In this document: in pieces, positions 1-6,597 of the stretch | Layout: each line of letters opens with the position of its first letter | How positions within the stretch are numbered: position 1 is the stretch's first letter | The notes under the pieces: generated by a model | Seen by the model: the letters and a program-made list of their open reading frames with translations, nothing else | Told to the model about the DNA's origin: nothing | Database searches by the model: none | Position numbers and translations under genes: made by a program | From: Paramesorhizobium leguminum | Lineage (GTDB): Bacteria > Pseudomonadota > Alphaproteobacteria > Rhizobiales > Rhizobiaceae | DNA length: 64,000 bases | Assembly: GCF_003217235.1 (NCBI RefSeq) | Contig: NZ_QJTF01000013.1 | Coordinates: forward strand, 32,480-96,479 | Direction of reading: 5' to 3'

Positions 1-873
1 GACGCCCAGACGCTTCATCAGCGCCATGGCATCGGCAGGGGCGCGAACCTTCGCGTCATTGTCGAAATAGACATAGACATCTCGCCCGCTCTGCAGTGGT
101 CTGGTCGGATCGAGCACCCGCTCGGCATTATCAGGCTCGCGGCCATGCGCCCAGGCGCGCACACGCTCGGCCCAGCGGTCGAGCGACTTGTCATCGTAGC
201 CGCTGGTATAAAGCTCCTGCGAACCGTGCAGGCGGCAATAGACGAAGTCGGCGGTGAGGTCCATCAACAGCGGCCATTCCACCGTATCGGCGCAGACCAG
301 CGCCACGCGATGGCGGCGCAGCAGCGCGATGAATTCGGGCGAGCGGAAACTGTCATGACGGATTTCGACGGCGTGGCGGATGGAGCGTTTCGCATCGCTT
401 TGTGTAAAGGCGCGCCCCTCCAGCCGGGCATCGTGATGTCGGGCGATTTCGGAAGCCTGCCGGGTATCGTGCGGCAGAAGGCTGAGAAAGGCATCGAACA
501 GTTCCGCGTCGAATTTCAGGTTCGGCGGAAATTGCCAGAGAATCGGCCCGAGTTTGCTACCCAGCCGAAGGAGGCCCGAGGCCATGAAATTGGCAAGCGG
601 CGTTTCCACGTCCCGCAGCCGCTTGAGATGGGTGATGTAGCGCGAGCCCTTGATGGCGAAGACGAAATCATCGGGCGTGCTCTCGCTCCACCGGGCGAAG
701 CTTTCGGGCCGCTGCAGGCTGTAGAACGTGCCATTGACTTCGATCGAGGGAAAATGCTCCGCGGCGTATGTCAGTTCCAGCCGCTGCGGCAGCCTTTCTG
801 GATAGAACACCCCGCGCCAGCGCGCATAGGTCCATCCCGATATGCCGATGCGGATCGTTCCAGCCCTCGCCAT
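1..873 (-). CDS. DUF72 (YecE-like) protein, 3' end cut by window edge
   Basis: This is a DUF72 family protein, a TIM-barrel family whose biochemical role is not established. The ATG complementary to 871-873 opens the product as MARAGTIRIGISGWTYARW, the usual DUF72 start, and 291 codons stay open to the left edge. The late family motif VYVYFDNDAKVRAP is reached just before the edge, so only a short C-terminus is missing. The family is normally 240-300 residues. The gene points left, away from the accessory patch at 0.9-3.2 kb. Family assignment is secure; function is unknown. Confidence 0.85.
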   Translation of the reverse strand, partial: MARAGTIRIGISGWTYARWRGVFYPERLPQRLELTYAAEHFPSIEVNGTFYSLQRPESFARWSESTPDDFVFAIKGSRYITHLKRLRDVETPLANFMASGLLRLGSKLGPILWQFPPNLKFDAELFDAFLSLLPHDTRQASEIARHHDARLEGRAFTQSDAKRSIRHAVEIRHDSFRSPEFIALLRRHRVALVCADTVEWPLLMDLTADFVYCRLHGSQELYTSGYDDKSLDRWAERVRAWAHGREPDNAERVLDPTRPLQSGRDVYVYFDNDAKVRAPADAMALMKRLGV

Positions 874-913
874 CGTTTTCGCCTGTGCCTGAATGGGTCG
901 ATGAGCGGAAAAC

Positions 914-937
914 GCAGGGGTCGCCCATATCGTTCCC
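914..937. repeat. Imperfect direct repeat, left copy
   Basis: This 24-bp segment matches 2356-2380 apart from two one-base indels; both contain TCGCCCATATCG followed by TTCCC. The two copies bracket the XRE/small-gene patch. The right copy lies inside the alginate-lyase-like remnant. Whether this is an attachment-site scar, a duplication scar or chance cannot be settled from one genome. Confidence 0.4.
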
Positions 938-970
938 ATGGCGTGGCCACGCCATTATTCGGTGGAGCTA

Positions 971-1375
971 TTACCGTCTTTTACTGAGGAACTGCTCGGC
1001 CTCTTCTGTCGCATTGGCTAATGCCCGGATATCGCCGCTCCGCAACGCGACAACCAACTGCTCAAGAAGCCGGGTAGCTCGCACCGTATCGGCTCCCTCA
1101 ATGCCCGTTTCATCTGTTAGGCCAGGCAGCATGAGCCAGACAAGATCAACTCCAAAGGCCTTGCTGTATTTCAACGCAACGTCGGCGTCGAATGTGTTCT
1201 TGCCGATCTCGTGAGCGCGATAGGTGTCTTCGATTATCCCGGATTTCTTGGCCGCGGCGCGCAAAGTCTTGAACCCGGCGGCAATCCTCGCCTGGCGAAG
1301 TCGGGCTGCACGCGCGGCAATGAGCTTCTCTCGGTCGTCCGCTGGATGCGGCGGATTTGGTGAAGGTTGCGGCAT
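971..1375 (-). CDS. XRE-family helix-turn-helix regulator (phage-repressor-like)
   Basis: A 134-residue DNA-binding protein. After a proline-rich start, residues 24-82 form an XRE helix-turn-helix of the phage-repressor kind, with a recognition region around TYRAHEIGKNTFDADVALKY and the helix AFGVDLVWLML. No S24 peptidase domain follows; the C-terminal 50 residues are a short helical tail. It lies 7 bp downstream of another XRE gene on the same strand, so the two are probably cotranscribed. The target is unknown. An orphan regulator left from a prophage or integrative element is the simplest reading. Confidence 0.75.
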   Translation of the reverse strand: MPQPSPNPPHPADDREKLIAARAARLRQARIAAGFKTLRAAAKKSGIIEDTYRAHEIGKNTFDADVALKYSKAFGVDLVWLMLPGLTDETGIEGADTVRATRLLEQLVVALRSGDIRALANATEEAEQFLSKRR

Positions 1376-1382
1376 AATGGCC

Positions 1383-1619
1383 TTACGGGACCCGCAATCT
1401 CACGCCAGGGCCACCGCCGTTTTCAGGGATGAACTCGATTCCGACCGCTTCGAATGCCGCGACAAGGCTGGCGAGATTATTGGAAATCGGCATGCGCGCA
1501 CCGCGTTCGAAATCTGCGATTGTCTGCCGGGAAACATTTGCAGCCTCAGCCAATTCTGCCTGACTCCAACCGAGCATACCTCGTGCACCACGGCACTGTT
1601 CCGGTGTCAGGCTTTTCAT
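1383..1619 (-). CDS. Small XRE-family regulator (HipB-like fold)
   Basis: A 78-residue protein made almost only of a helix-turn-helix: LTPEQCRGARGMLGWSQAEL, then ANVSRQTIADFERGARMP, then the conserved tail IEFIPENGGGPGVRLR. That tail is common in stand-alone alphaproteobacterial XRE regulators. I chose the ATG at 1619 because homologues usually start at this LTPEQCR segment; an in-frame ATG at 1649 would add ten residues. Neither has a strong ribosome-binding site. A palindrome just upstream (1634-1647) could be its own operator. Function beyond DNA binding is not visible. Confidence 0.72.
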   Translation of the reverse strand: MKSLTPEQCRGARGMLGWSQAELAEAANVSRQTIADFERGARMPISNNLASLVAAFEAVGIEFIPENGGGPGVRLRVP

Positions 1620-1633
1620 ACGTCGTACTTTCT

Positions 1634-1647
1634 GATTGACATCAATC
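1634..1647. promoter_or_regulatory. Palindrome upstream of the XRE pair, candidate operator
   Basis: GATTGA-CA-TCAATC is a perfect 6-bp inverted repeat around a 2-bp centre. It sits 15 bp upstream of the preferred start of the small XRE gene. The size and symmetry suit an XRE dimer and autoregulation. It would lie inside the coding region if the alternative start at 1649 is used. Confidence 0.4.
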
Positions 1648-1833
1648 ATTTTGTAGGTAGCTTGTTATGGAAAATGCAGCCGAGCGAGATGTTTGAGCCA
1701 TCTTGCCCGGCCTGACCAAAATCAAGCTGGTGAGAGCTCGGATCGTGGCTGATTCTGAGGATAGCAGAACTTTGCCTGCCGTCACCCGTCCGAAATTGTT
1801 GATTATCTCAATTAAGCAATCATGCGGGGAAAA

Positions 1834-2004
1834 ATGACATTACAAACAGAAGATGTTTCGACCTCAACCGATAAGCCGACTCCGCAAGAAGGCCTGAAAC
1901 TCGTTCAAGCCTTCCTTCAAATTTCAGACCCGGCAAAAAGGCGGGAAGCGCTGGCATTGGTGCAAGCGCTCGCGGAAGGTCAGCCGGAAACGGACGCATC
2001 GTAG
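1834..2004 (+). CDS. Small hypothetical protein
   Basis: A 56-residue acidic, helical protein beginning MTLQTEDVSTSTDKPTPQEG. The chosen ATG is preceded by GGGGA at a suitable distance; an ATG at 1822 would add four residues. The segment GLKLVQAFLQISDPAKRREA resembles the short helical tail of some small XRE regulators, so this may be a partner or a detached domain of such a protein. It is divergent from the XRE pair and probably cotranscribed with the tiny membrane gene that starts 4 bp after its stop. Function unknown. Confidence 0.5.
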   Translation: MTLQTEDVSTSTDKPTPQEGLKLVQAFLQISDPAKRREALALVQALAEGQPETDAS

Positions 2005-2008
2005 CCCG

Positions 2009-2113
2009 ATGCTCGATCTCATCAACGGCCTGCTGTCAGCCGTATCTATTGTGCTGACCGTCGCTACCGTGGCCGTCTGGCTCGATGCGCTGCGATCGGA
2101 CGGCCCGTCCTGA
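2009..2113 (+). CDS. Tiny single-span membrane peptide (34 aa)
   Basis: A 34-codon frame starts 4 bp after the stop of the preceding small gene. It reads MLDLINGLLSAVSIVLTV ATVAVWLDALRSDGPS: one hydrophobic span of about 20 residues with a short polar tail. The close spacing suggests translational coupling. Tiny hydrophobic peptides beside XRE regulators can be type I-like toxins, holin-like proteins or uncharacterised membrane peptides; nothing here decides between these. It could also be a chance frame, since there is no separate strong ribosome-binding site. Confidence 0.4.
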   Translation: MLDLINGLLSAVSIVLTVATVAVWLDALRSDGPS

Positions 2114-2142
2114 CCTACCGCGCCGGGGTCTGCGGCACGACC

Positions 2143-2416
2143 GAACAAGGTGGATTGCCGCTAGAATTGGCGCGGGGAAAAAAGCCCGTGAGTACCATCT
2201 CTTTGCCTTGAACGCTTTGATGCCGACCGCCGCATTTGCCGAGGCAAACGGCATTCCGGCCTATAATGTCTGCAATGGCGCCTTGCGCAGGATCGTGCAA
2301 TTCACGCTGCGCTCTTACGCGACCCAGCGGCCATCGCCGCCGCTGCGGGCAAAGCGCAGGGCTCGCCCATATCGGTTCCCCGAAGGCGGAAGCTTCAATA
2401 TATTGCGCTTGAATGA
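2143..2416 (+). pseudogene. Remnant of an alginate-lyase-like gene
   Basis: Three overlapping frames join into one family-like sequence. The first reads EQGGLPLELARGKK. The second, after a one-base slip in the G4A6 run at 2174-2183, reads AREYHLFALNAL and continues to IVQFTLRSYA. The third, from 2321, reads DPAAIAAAAGKAQGSPIS. The block LPLELARGKKA-YHLFAL-FAEANGI is what I recall from the C-terminal part of alginate lyase (PF05426) proteins. No start and no catalytic N-terminal half are present. At least two frameshifts make it non-functional. Confidence 0.5.
2356..2380. repeat. Imperfect direct repeat, right copy
   Basis: This is the partner of 914-937. It lies in the third frame of the alginate-lyase-like remnant, where it encodes QGSPIS. 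The left copy can encode the same QGSPIS peptide in the same orientation. Confidence 0.4.
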
Positions 2417-2434
2417 TACGGCATTTTGCCGTAT
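2416..2434. promoter_or_regulatory. Palindromic operator candidate for the toxin-antitoxin operon
   Basis: ATACGGCA-TTT-TGCCGTAT is a perfect inverted repeat with 8-bp arms, 21 bp upstream of the antitoxin start. DUF1778 antitoxins are ribbon-helix-helix proteins that repress their own operon through such sites, so autoregulation is the likely role. Confidence 0.6.
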
Positions 2435-2455
2435 AAAAACGGAAAGGAATGTGTC

Positions 2456-2746
2456 ATGCCCAAACCCATTGTCGAAAACGATACCGCCCGGCTCGAAGCG
2501 CGCATTCCGGCCCAGGTCTACGATCAAATGCAACGCGCGGCGCGCCTGCGCGGCATGACACTGACGGGCTATCTTATCGCCACCGCAGGCGAGGACGCCC
2601 GGCGCGTTGTCGAACAGGCCGAAATCATGCGCCTTGCGCGCGCCGATCAAATCCGCTTCGCGGAGGCGTTGATCGATCCGCCCAAGCCGAATGAGCGGCT
2701 GGCCCGCGCCGCCAAGCGGCACGCCGAACTGATCGAGCGCCGGTGA
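2456..2746 (+). CDS. DUF1778 antitoxin (TacA-like)
   Basis: A 96-residue antitoxin of the DUF1778 family. Residues 8-45 hold the ribbon-helix-helix DNA-binding part (TARLEARIPAQVYDQMQRAA, then GMTLTGYLIATA). The C-terminal half is the usual toxin-neutralising helix with DPPKPNERL. The start follows GGAAAGGA at good spacing; an upstream in-frame start would overlap the operator. It shares a 4-bp GTGA overlap with the toxin gene. It should bind the GNAT toxin and repress the operon through the palindrome at 2416-2434. Confidence 0.85.
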   Translation: MPKPIVENDTARLEARIPAQVYDQMQRAARLRGMTLTGYLIATAGEDARRVVEQAEIMRLARADQIRFAEALIDPPKPNERLARAAKRHAELIERR

Positions 2747-3252
2747 GCGCCCGCTTCATCATCGAGCCGCTGGACAAGAAGCACAAGCGAACAGACTTCT
2801 CTTGTGGCAACGAGCGTATCGATACCTATTTCCGCGAAATAGTATCGCAGGACGTGAAGCGCAAATATGCGACCTGCTTCGTAGCAAGGGAGATTGCGAC
2901 GGATCGTGTTTCCGGATTCTATACCCTGTCTTCCAGCAACGTGCCTCTGAATGAAGTTCCCGAGTCCCTGGCGAAAAAGCTGCCGCGCTATCCTTCCGTC
3001 CCGGCAGTGCTGATCGGCTGGCTCGGTCGCCATGGCGACTATGCCGGGCAAGGGCTTGGGGAGGTTTTGCTGTTCGATGCGATCAAGACTGTCGCAACCT
3101 CGTCCATCGGAGCACATGCCATCTTCGCCGACGCCATCGACGACAAGGCCGCATCATTCTACGCGAGCTTTGGGTTCATACCTTTGATCGAGCGACCGCG
3201 TACGCTTTATCTATCGGTGACGACGGCATTGAGCTTGATCGGGCAGAACTGA
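2743..3252 (+). CDS. GNAT-family toxin (TacT-like acetyltransferase)
   Basis: A 169-residue GNAT acetyltransferase in the position and size of TacT-type toxins, which acetylate the amino group of charged tRNAs and stop translation. Translation starts at a GTG that overlaps the antitoxin stop. The acetyl-CoA loop is AGQGLGEVLL (101-110), and ASFYASFGF (137-145) contains the conserved tyrosine of this group. The stop lies 2 bp from the 3' end of the tRNA-Ser gene on the other strand. Toxicity is inferred from family and arrangement. Confidence 0.85.
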   Translation: MSARFIIEPLDKKHKRTDFSCGNERIDTYFREIVSQDVKRKYATCFVAREIATDRVSGFYTLSSSNVPLNEVPESLAKKLPRYPSVPAVLIGWLGRHGDYAGQGLGEVLLFDAIKTVATSSIGAHAIFADAIDDKAASFYASFGFIPLIERPRTLYLSVTTALSLIGQN

Positions 3253-3254
3253 AC

Positions 3255-3344
3255 TGGCGGAGAGAGCGGGATTCGAACCCGCGATACGGTTTCCCGTATA
3301 CACACTTTCCAGGCGTGCGCCTTCAACCACTCGGCCACCTCTCC
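3255..3344 (-). tRNA. tRNA-Ser(GGA)
   Basis: The complement begins GGAGAGGUGGCCGAGUGG and ends in UCUCUCCG-CCA, giving a 7-bp acceptor stem, an encoded CCA, a long class II variable arm (UACGGGAAACCGUA) and a GGUUCGAAUCC T-loop region. The anticodon GGA is complementary to 3308-3310. The 90-base length and long variable arm fit tRNA-Ser. Its 3' end faces the toxin-antitoxin module, the usual orientation for an integrated element next to a tRNA. Confidence 0.97.
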
Positions 3345-3586
3345 GTCCGTCTGTTCCCGCAAATTTGAGGCGGGGAACAGATAAATAAATGCACCGAACA
3401 TTCGATGGCGTTGGTTAGGCGCCAACCATCCGGTGCGGCGCGGACTATAGTCAGAAAAGCCGCGCGTTCAACCGCTATTTCGCATGAATCCGAAAAGAAT
3501 CTGATCTCGCCCGGCGGCGATTGCGCCGTGCATCGTCGCGCTCTAAAATTCGGGACGGCTGATTGCCAAATTCACAGAGTGTACCC

Positions 3587-3910
3587 ATGTTCCGTTTTCT
3601 GTTTCGCGTATTCGCCATCGCCGCGCTGGCGCTCTCCGTCATCCTCGCCGTACTCGATGCCGCGCGCTCCGTGGGCGCGTCGAGAATGGTCGCTACACCT
3701 TTGGCGGATATCTGGGCCGCCGCCTCCCCGCAAACCTTTGCCGATGCAAAAACGCTGGTGACGCATTATATCGGACCTATCGGCTGGGACCCGGTGCTGG
3801 TCTGGGTGCTGGATTGTCCCGCCTGGGCTGTCTTCGCGAGTATGGCGCTGCTCTTTTATGCCATGGGATATCGCCGCGAAGCCAGGTTTGGCCATTTGGT
3901 CGTTGACTGA
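3587..3910 (+). CDS. Small two-span membrane protein, unknown function
   Basis: A 107-residue protein with an N-terminal hydrophobic span (FRFLFRVFAIAALALSVILA) and a second near the C-terminus (WAVFASMALLFYAMGY). I chose the ATG at 3587, where the first span starts; an ATG at 3563 would add eight polar residues. The pattern is familiar from conserved Rhizobiales hypothetical proteins but I recognise no named family. Its stop directly abuts the triple palindromic repeat. The 240 bp before it hold only the upstream region of the tRNA. Confidence 0.65.
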   Translation: MFRFLFRVFAIAALALSVILAVLDAARSVGASRMVATPLADIWAAASPQTFADAKTLVTHYIGPIGWDPVLVWVLDCPAWAVFASMALLFYAMGYRREARFGHLVVD

Positions 3911-4066
3911 GCATGATCCCGAAAAGTTGCAGACTTTTCGGATAAGATCATGCGGCTAGGTAAGCGGCATGATCCCGAAAAGTTGCAGACTTTTTGGATA
4001 AGATCATGCGGCCAGGCAAGCGGCATGATCCCGAAAAGTTGGCTAGCTTTTCGGACAAGATCATGC
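3911..4066. repeat. Three tandem copies of a 43-bp palindromic repeat
   Basis: Copies lie at 3911-3953, 3967-4009 and 4023-4066. Each has the form GCATGATC-CC-GAAAAGT...ACTTTTC-...-GATCATGC and can fold into a long hairpin. The 13-bp spacers are near identical (GGCTAGGTAAGCG, GGCCAGGCAAGCG), so the unit duplicated together with its flank. Single or paired copies recur at 6495, 32257, 32310, 40525 and 45973, with degenerate ones at 36343, 38009 and 52878. The array lies between a stop codon and msrA and may end transcription. Confidence 0.9.
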
Positions 4067-4099
4067 GGCTGAAACGAAATTGACCATAGGAGAAAGCGG

Positions 4100-4747
4100 A
4101 TGTCGCTGATTGAAAAACTGAGCCGGAAAACGCGGATGCCGGCGCTGGAAGAGGCACTCCCGGGCCGGGCCGCTTCGATCCCGACGGCCCTCACGCATTT
4201 CATCACGGGAAGACCGCTCAAGGGGCCGTGGCCCGGCAACATGAAGAAGATCATGTTCGGCATGGGCTGCTTCTGGGGCGTGGAGCGGCTGTTCTGGCAG
4301 ATGCCGGGCGTCCATGCGACGGCGGCAGGCTATGCCGGCGGCATCACGCCGAACCCGACCTATGAGGAAACCTGCACCGGCCTGACCGGACACAACGAAG
4401 TGGTTCTGGTGGTCTATGATCCGGCGATCGTCAATCTTGCCGATCTCCTTAAAACCTTCTGGGAAGAGCATGACCCGACGCAGGGCATGCGGCAGGGCAA
4501 CGATATCGGCACCACTTATCGCTCCGGCATCTATACATTTTCGCCCGAGGATCGGCGCGTTGCCGAGGACAGTCGCGAAGCGTATCAGAAGGCGCTGGAT
4601 GCGCGAGGGCTCGGTGAAATCACCACCGAAATCCTGGACGCGCCGGAATTCTATTACGCCGAGGATTACCACCAGCAATATCTTGCCAAGAACCCCGGCG
4701 GCTATTGCGGCCTGAAAGGTACGGGCGTCGCCTGTGTCGCGTCCTGA
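4100..4747 (+). CDS. msrA: Peptide methionine sulfoxide reductase MsrA
   Basis: A 215-residue MsrA that reduces methionine-S-sulfoxide in proteins and free methionine, using thioredoxin. The catalytic motif GMGCFWG puts the nucleophile at Cys57. Family blocks [14 protein letters not shown] and [11 protein letters not shown] follow, and two C-terminal cysteines (in [13 protein letters not shown]) can recycle the enzyme. The roughly 50-residue N-terminal extension before MKKIMFG is usual for the longer MsrA form. AGGAG stands 7 bp before the ATG. It appears monocistronic. Confidence 0.95.
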   Translation: MSLIEKLSRKTRMPALEEALPGRAASIPTALTHFITGRPLKGPWPGNMKKIMFGMGCFWGVERLFWQMPGVHATAAGYAGGITPNPTYEETCTGLTGHNEVVLVVYDPAIVNLADLLKTFWEEHDPTQGMRQGNDIGTTYRSGIYTFSPEDRRVAEDSREAYQKALDARGLGEITTEILDAPEFYYAEDYHQQYLAKNPGGYCGLKGTGVACVAS

Positions 4748-4884
4748 CGACAACTGTGGGGAGTTTCCCGGCGCCTAAGATTCCGCGTGAAATTCGTTTG
4801 CCGGCATGCCAGATTGAAGCTCAAGTGTGCGGGTGGGTCTGCGCGCTGTATAATCTGTATAGAGTGATCCAGAGGGTTTAGAAA

Positions 4885-5889
4885 ATGAAACAGATTGTCC
4901 TTGGCCTGATGGCCGCGACCGCCCTTTCCGTGGGCGGCATGTCGGCCGGCGCTTGGGCGGCCGAGCCGGCTGTCGTCTACGATCTTGGCGGAAAATTCGA
5001 CAAATCGTTCAACGAAGCGGCCTATGATGGCGCCGAGAAATACAAGAAGGACACCGGCATCGCCTATCGCGAGTTCGAGATCCAGAATGAGGCGCAGCGC
5101 GAGCAGGCATTGCGCAAATTTGCCGAAGACGGCAATTCGCCCATCGTCATCGCCGGCTTCACCGCAACGGCGGCCATCGAAAAAGTGGCGACCGAATTCC
5201 CCGACACCCAATTCGTCATCATCGATGCGGTGGTAGAGAACAAGCCGAATGTCCGCTCCGTCGTCTTCAAGGAAGAGGAAGGCTCCTATCTCGTCGGCCT
5301 CCTGGGCGCCATGGCCTCCAAGTCCGGCACGGTCGGCTTTGTGGGCGGCATGGATGTGCCGCTGATCCGCAAGTTCGCCTGCGGCTATGTCGCCGGCGTC
5401 AAGGCCACCAGCAAGGACGCCAAAGTCATCCAGAACATGACCGGCGACACGCCTTCGGCATGGAACGATCCGGCCAAGGGCGCCGAGATCGCCAAATCGC
5501 AGATGGACCAGGGCGCGGATGTGATCTACCACGCGGCCGGCGGCACCGGCATCGGCGTGCTCCAGGCGGTTGCCGACGCCGGCAAGCTCGGCATCGGCGT
5601 CGATTCAAATCAGGATGGCCTGCATCCCGGCCATGTGCTGACGTCCATGGTCAAGCGCGTCGATACTGCCGTCTACAACGCCTTCAAGGATGCGGCTGAT
5701 GGCAAGTTCACCGCCGGCACTCAGAATTTGGGCCTGAAGGAAAATGGCGTCGATTATTCTGTCGATGAATACAACGAAAAGCTGATCAGCCCGGAAATGA
5801 AAAAGGCTGTCGAAACAGCCAAGGCCGATATCATCGCCGGCAAGATCACCGTTCATGACTACATGACGGACAACAAGTGCCCTTATTGA
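4885..5889 (+). CDS. BMP-family ABC transporter substrate-binding protein (nucleoside type)
   Basis: A 334-residue periplasmic binding protein of the BMP/PnrA-like family, which binds purine or other nucleosides. A signal peptide (MKQIVLGLMAATALSVGG, cleavage likely at AWA-AEP) precedes the mature VVYDLGGKFDKSFNEAAYDG, a hallmark of the family. GTVGFVGGMDVPLIRKF and IGVDSNQDG are further family blocks. No lipobox cysteine is seen, so it should be soluble in the periplasm. AGAGGG is the ribosome-binding site, with a TATAAT box at 4849-4854. Its ATPase and permeases lie 700 bp downstream, beyond an antisense slyX. Confidence 0.92.
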   Translation: MKQIVLGLMAATALSVGGMSAGAWAAEPAVVYDLGGKFDKSFNEAAYDGAEKYKKDTGIAYREFEIQNEAQREQALRKFAEDGNSPIVIAGFTATAAIEKVATEFPDTQFVIIDAVVENKPNVRSVVFKEEEGSYLVGLLGAMASKSGTVGFVGGMDVPLIRKFACGYVAGVKATSKDAKVIQNMTGDTPSAWNDPAKGAEIAKSQMDQGADVIYHAAGGTGIGVLQAVADAGKLGIGVDSNQDGLHPGHVLTSMVKRVDTAVYNAFKDAADGKFTAGTQNLGLKENGVDYSVDEYNEKLISPEMKKAVETAKADIIAGKITVHDYMTDNKCPY

Positions 5890-5917
5890 TCGGGCGGCCT
5901 GTGGATTGAATGCGAAA

Positions 5918-5949
5918 CCGCCGGGTGATGAGCCCGGCGGTTTTGTATT
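5918..5949 (+). terminator. Rho-independent terminator after the binding-protein gene
   Basis: ACCGCCGGG and CCCGGCGGT form a perfect 9-bp stem with a 7-base loop, followed by TTTTGTATT. It lies 29 bp after the stop. It explains how the abundant binding protein can be transcribed apart from the membrane components. Confidence 0.85.
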
Positions 5950-5972
5950 GAAAAACGCTGGTTCCAGGCATA

Positions 5973-6127
5973 CCCCCCTGGCTTGCCAGCCATCTCCCCC
6001 TCAAGGGGGGAGATTACGCCTTCATGAACGGTCAGCGCCAATCGCCGACATTGTAGAAGAGGGTAGCAGTCGATGCCAGCCAATCTCCCCCCTTGAGGGG
6101 GAGATGCCTGGCAAGGCAGAGGGGGGT
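5973..6127. repeat. ~157-bp inverted-repeat element, copy 1 of 5
   Basis: Two arms of about 45 bp, each containing the G/C-rich block CTCCCCCTCAAGGGGGGAG, face each other around a 65-bp centre. The same element lies at 11239, 23685, 50145 and 57778, always 155-159 bp long. The centre keeps an asymmetric core, CGCCAATCGCC, so copies have an orientation; this one is forward. It resembles the small palindromic elements known from Brucella and relatives; identity with a named family was not checked. Confidence 0.88.
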
Positions 6128-6154
6128 GTGAGGAAGCGCACAGACATTTCACCC

Positions 6155-6367
6155 TCACCAATGCGGCGGCTTCGTCACCGGAATATCCGGCGCGGCCTGT
6201 TCCTCCAGCACGAGAAACCGATCCGTCAGCGCATCGAGCTTTTTACGCATCGCTTCGATGGTCTTCCACTGCTCGGTGATCTGCCCGGAGAGTTCCTCGA
6301 TCGTCTTCTCCTGCTCCGCGATGCGGATTTCCAGTTCCACGATACGCTCCGCGTCGGTGCCGTTCAT
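6155..6367 (-). CDS. slyX: SlyX family protein
   Basis: A 70-residue protein of the SlyX family: a heptad coiled coil (IVELEIRIAEQEKTIEELSG) followed by the signature tail DIPVTKPPHW. SlyX is a small cytoplasmic protein of unknown function named from a gene next to slyD. The gene is antisense between the binding-protein gene and the ATPase gene of the nucleoside transporter. Length and tail are exactly as expected for the family. Confidence 0.9.
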   Translation of the reverse strand: MNGTDAERIVELEIRIAEQEKTIEELSGQITEQWKTIEAMRKKLDALTDRFLVLEEQAAPDIPVTKPPHW

Positions 6368-6494
6368 CGTTGTCTCCGTCCGATATCAAAGGGTAACCCT
6401 GCCAGAAACGGTCCGATCAATCCACCGCTTGAGGCGTCTTTCGGACTCTTTGGTGTTGACACGGGCGGCGTCCTTGGATGATTCGTGCTAAAAA

Positions 6495-6537
6495 GCATGG
6501 CCCCGAAAAGTTGCAGACTTTTCGGATAAGATTATGC
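6495..6537. repeat. 43-bp palindromic repeat, single copy
   Basis: Same unit as 3911-4066, with GAAAAGT and ACTTTTC arms and slightly changed ends. It lies 60 bp upstream of the ATPase gene, in a 230-bp gap that holds nothing else recognisable. Confidence 0.85.
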
Positions 6538-6597
6538 GTTTAAAGGACTGGCTGGCGGTTTGACCATCCGGGAATGAAGATCACCAATGGATGGGAT

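Noticed and set aside
3911..4066. CRISPR-like array of three 43-bp repeats with short spacers
   Set aside because: Spacers are 13 bp and nearly identical, the repeats are long palindromes also found singly elsewhere, and no cas gene is present.
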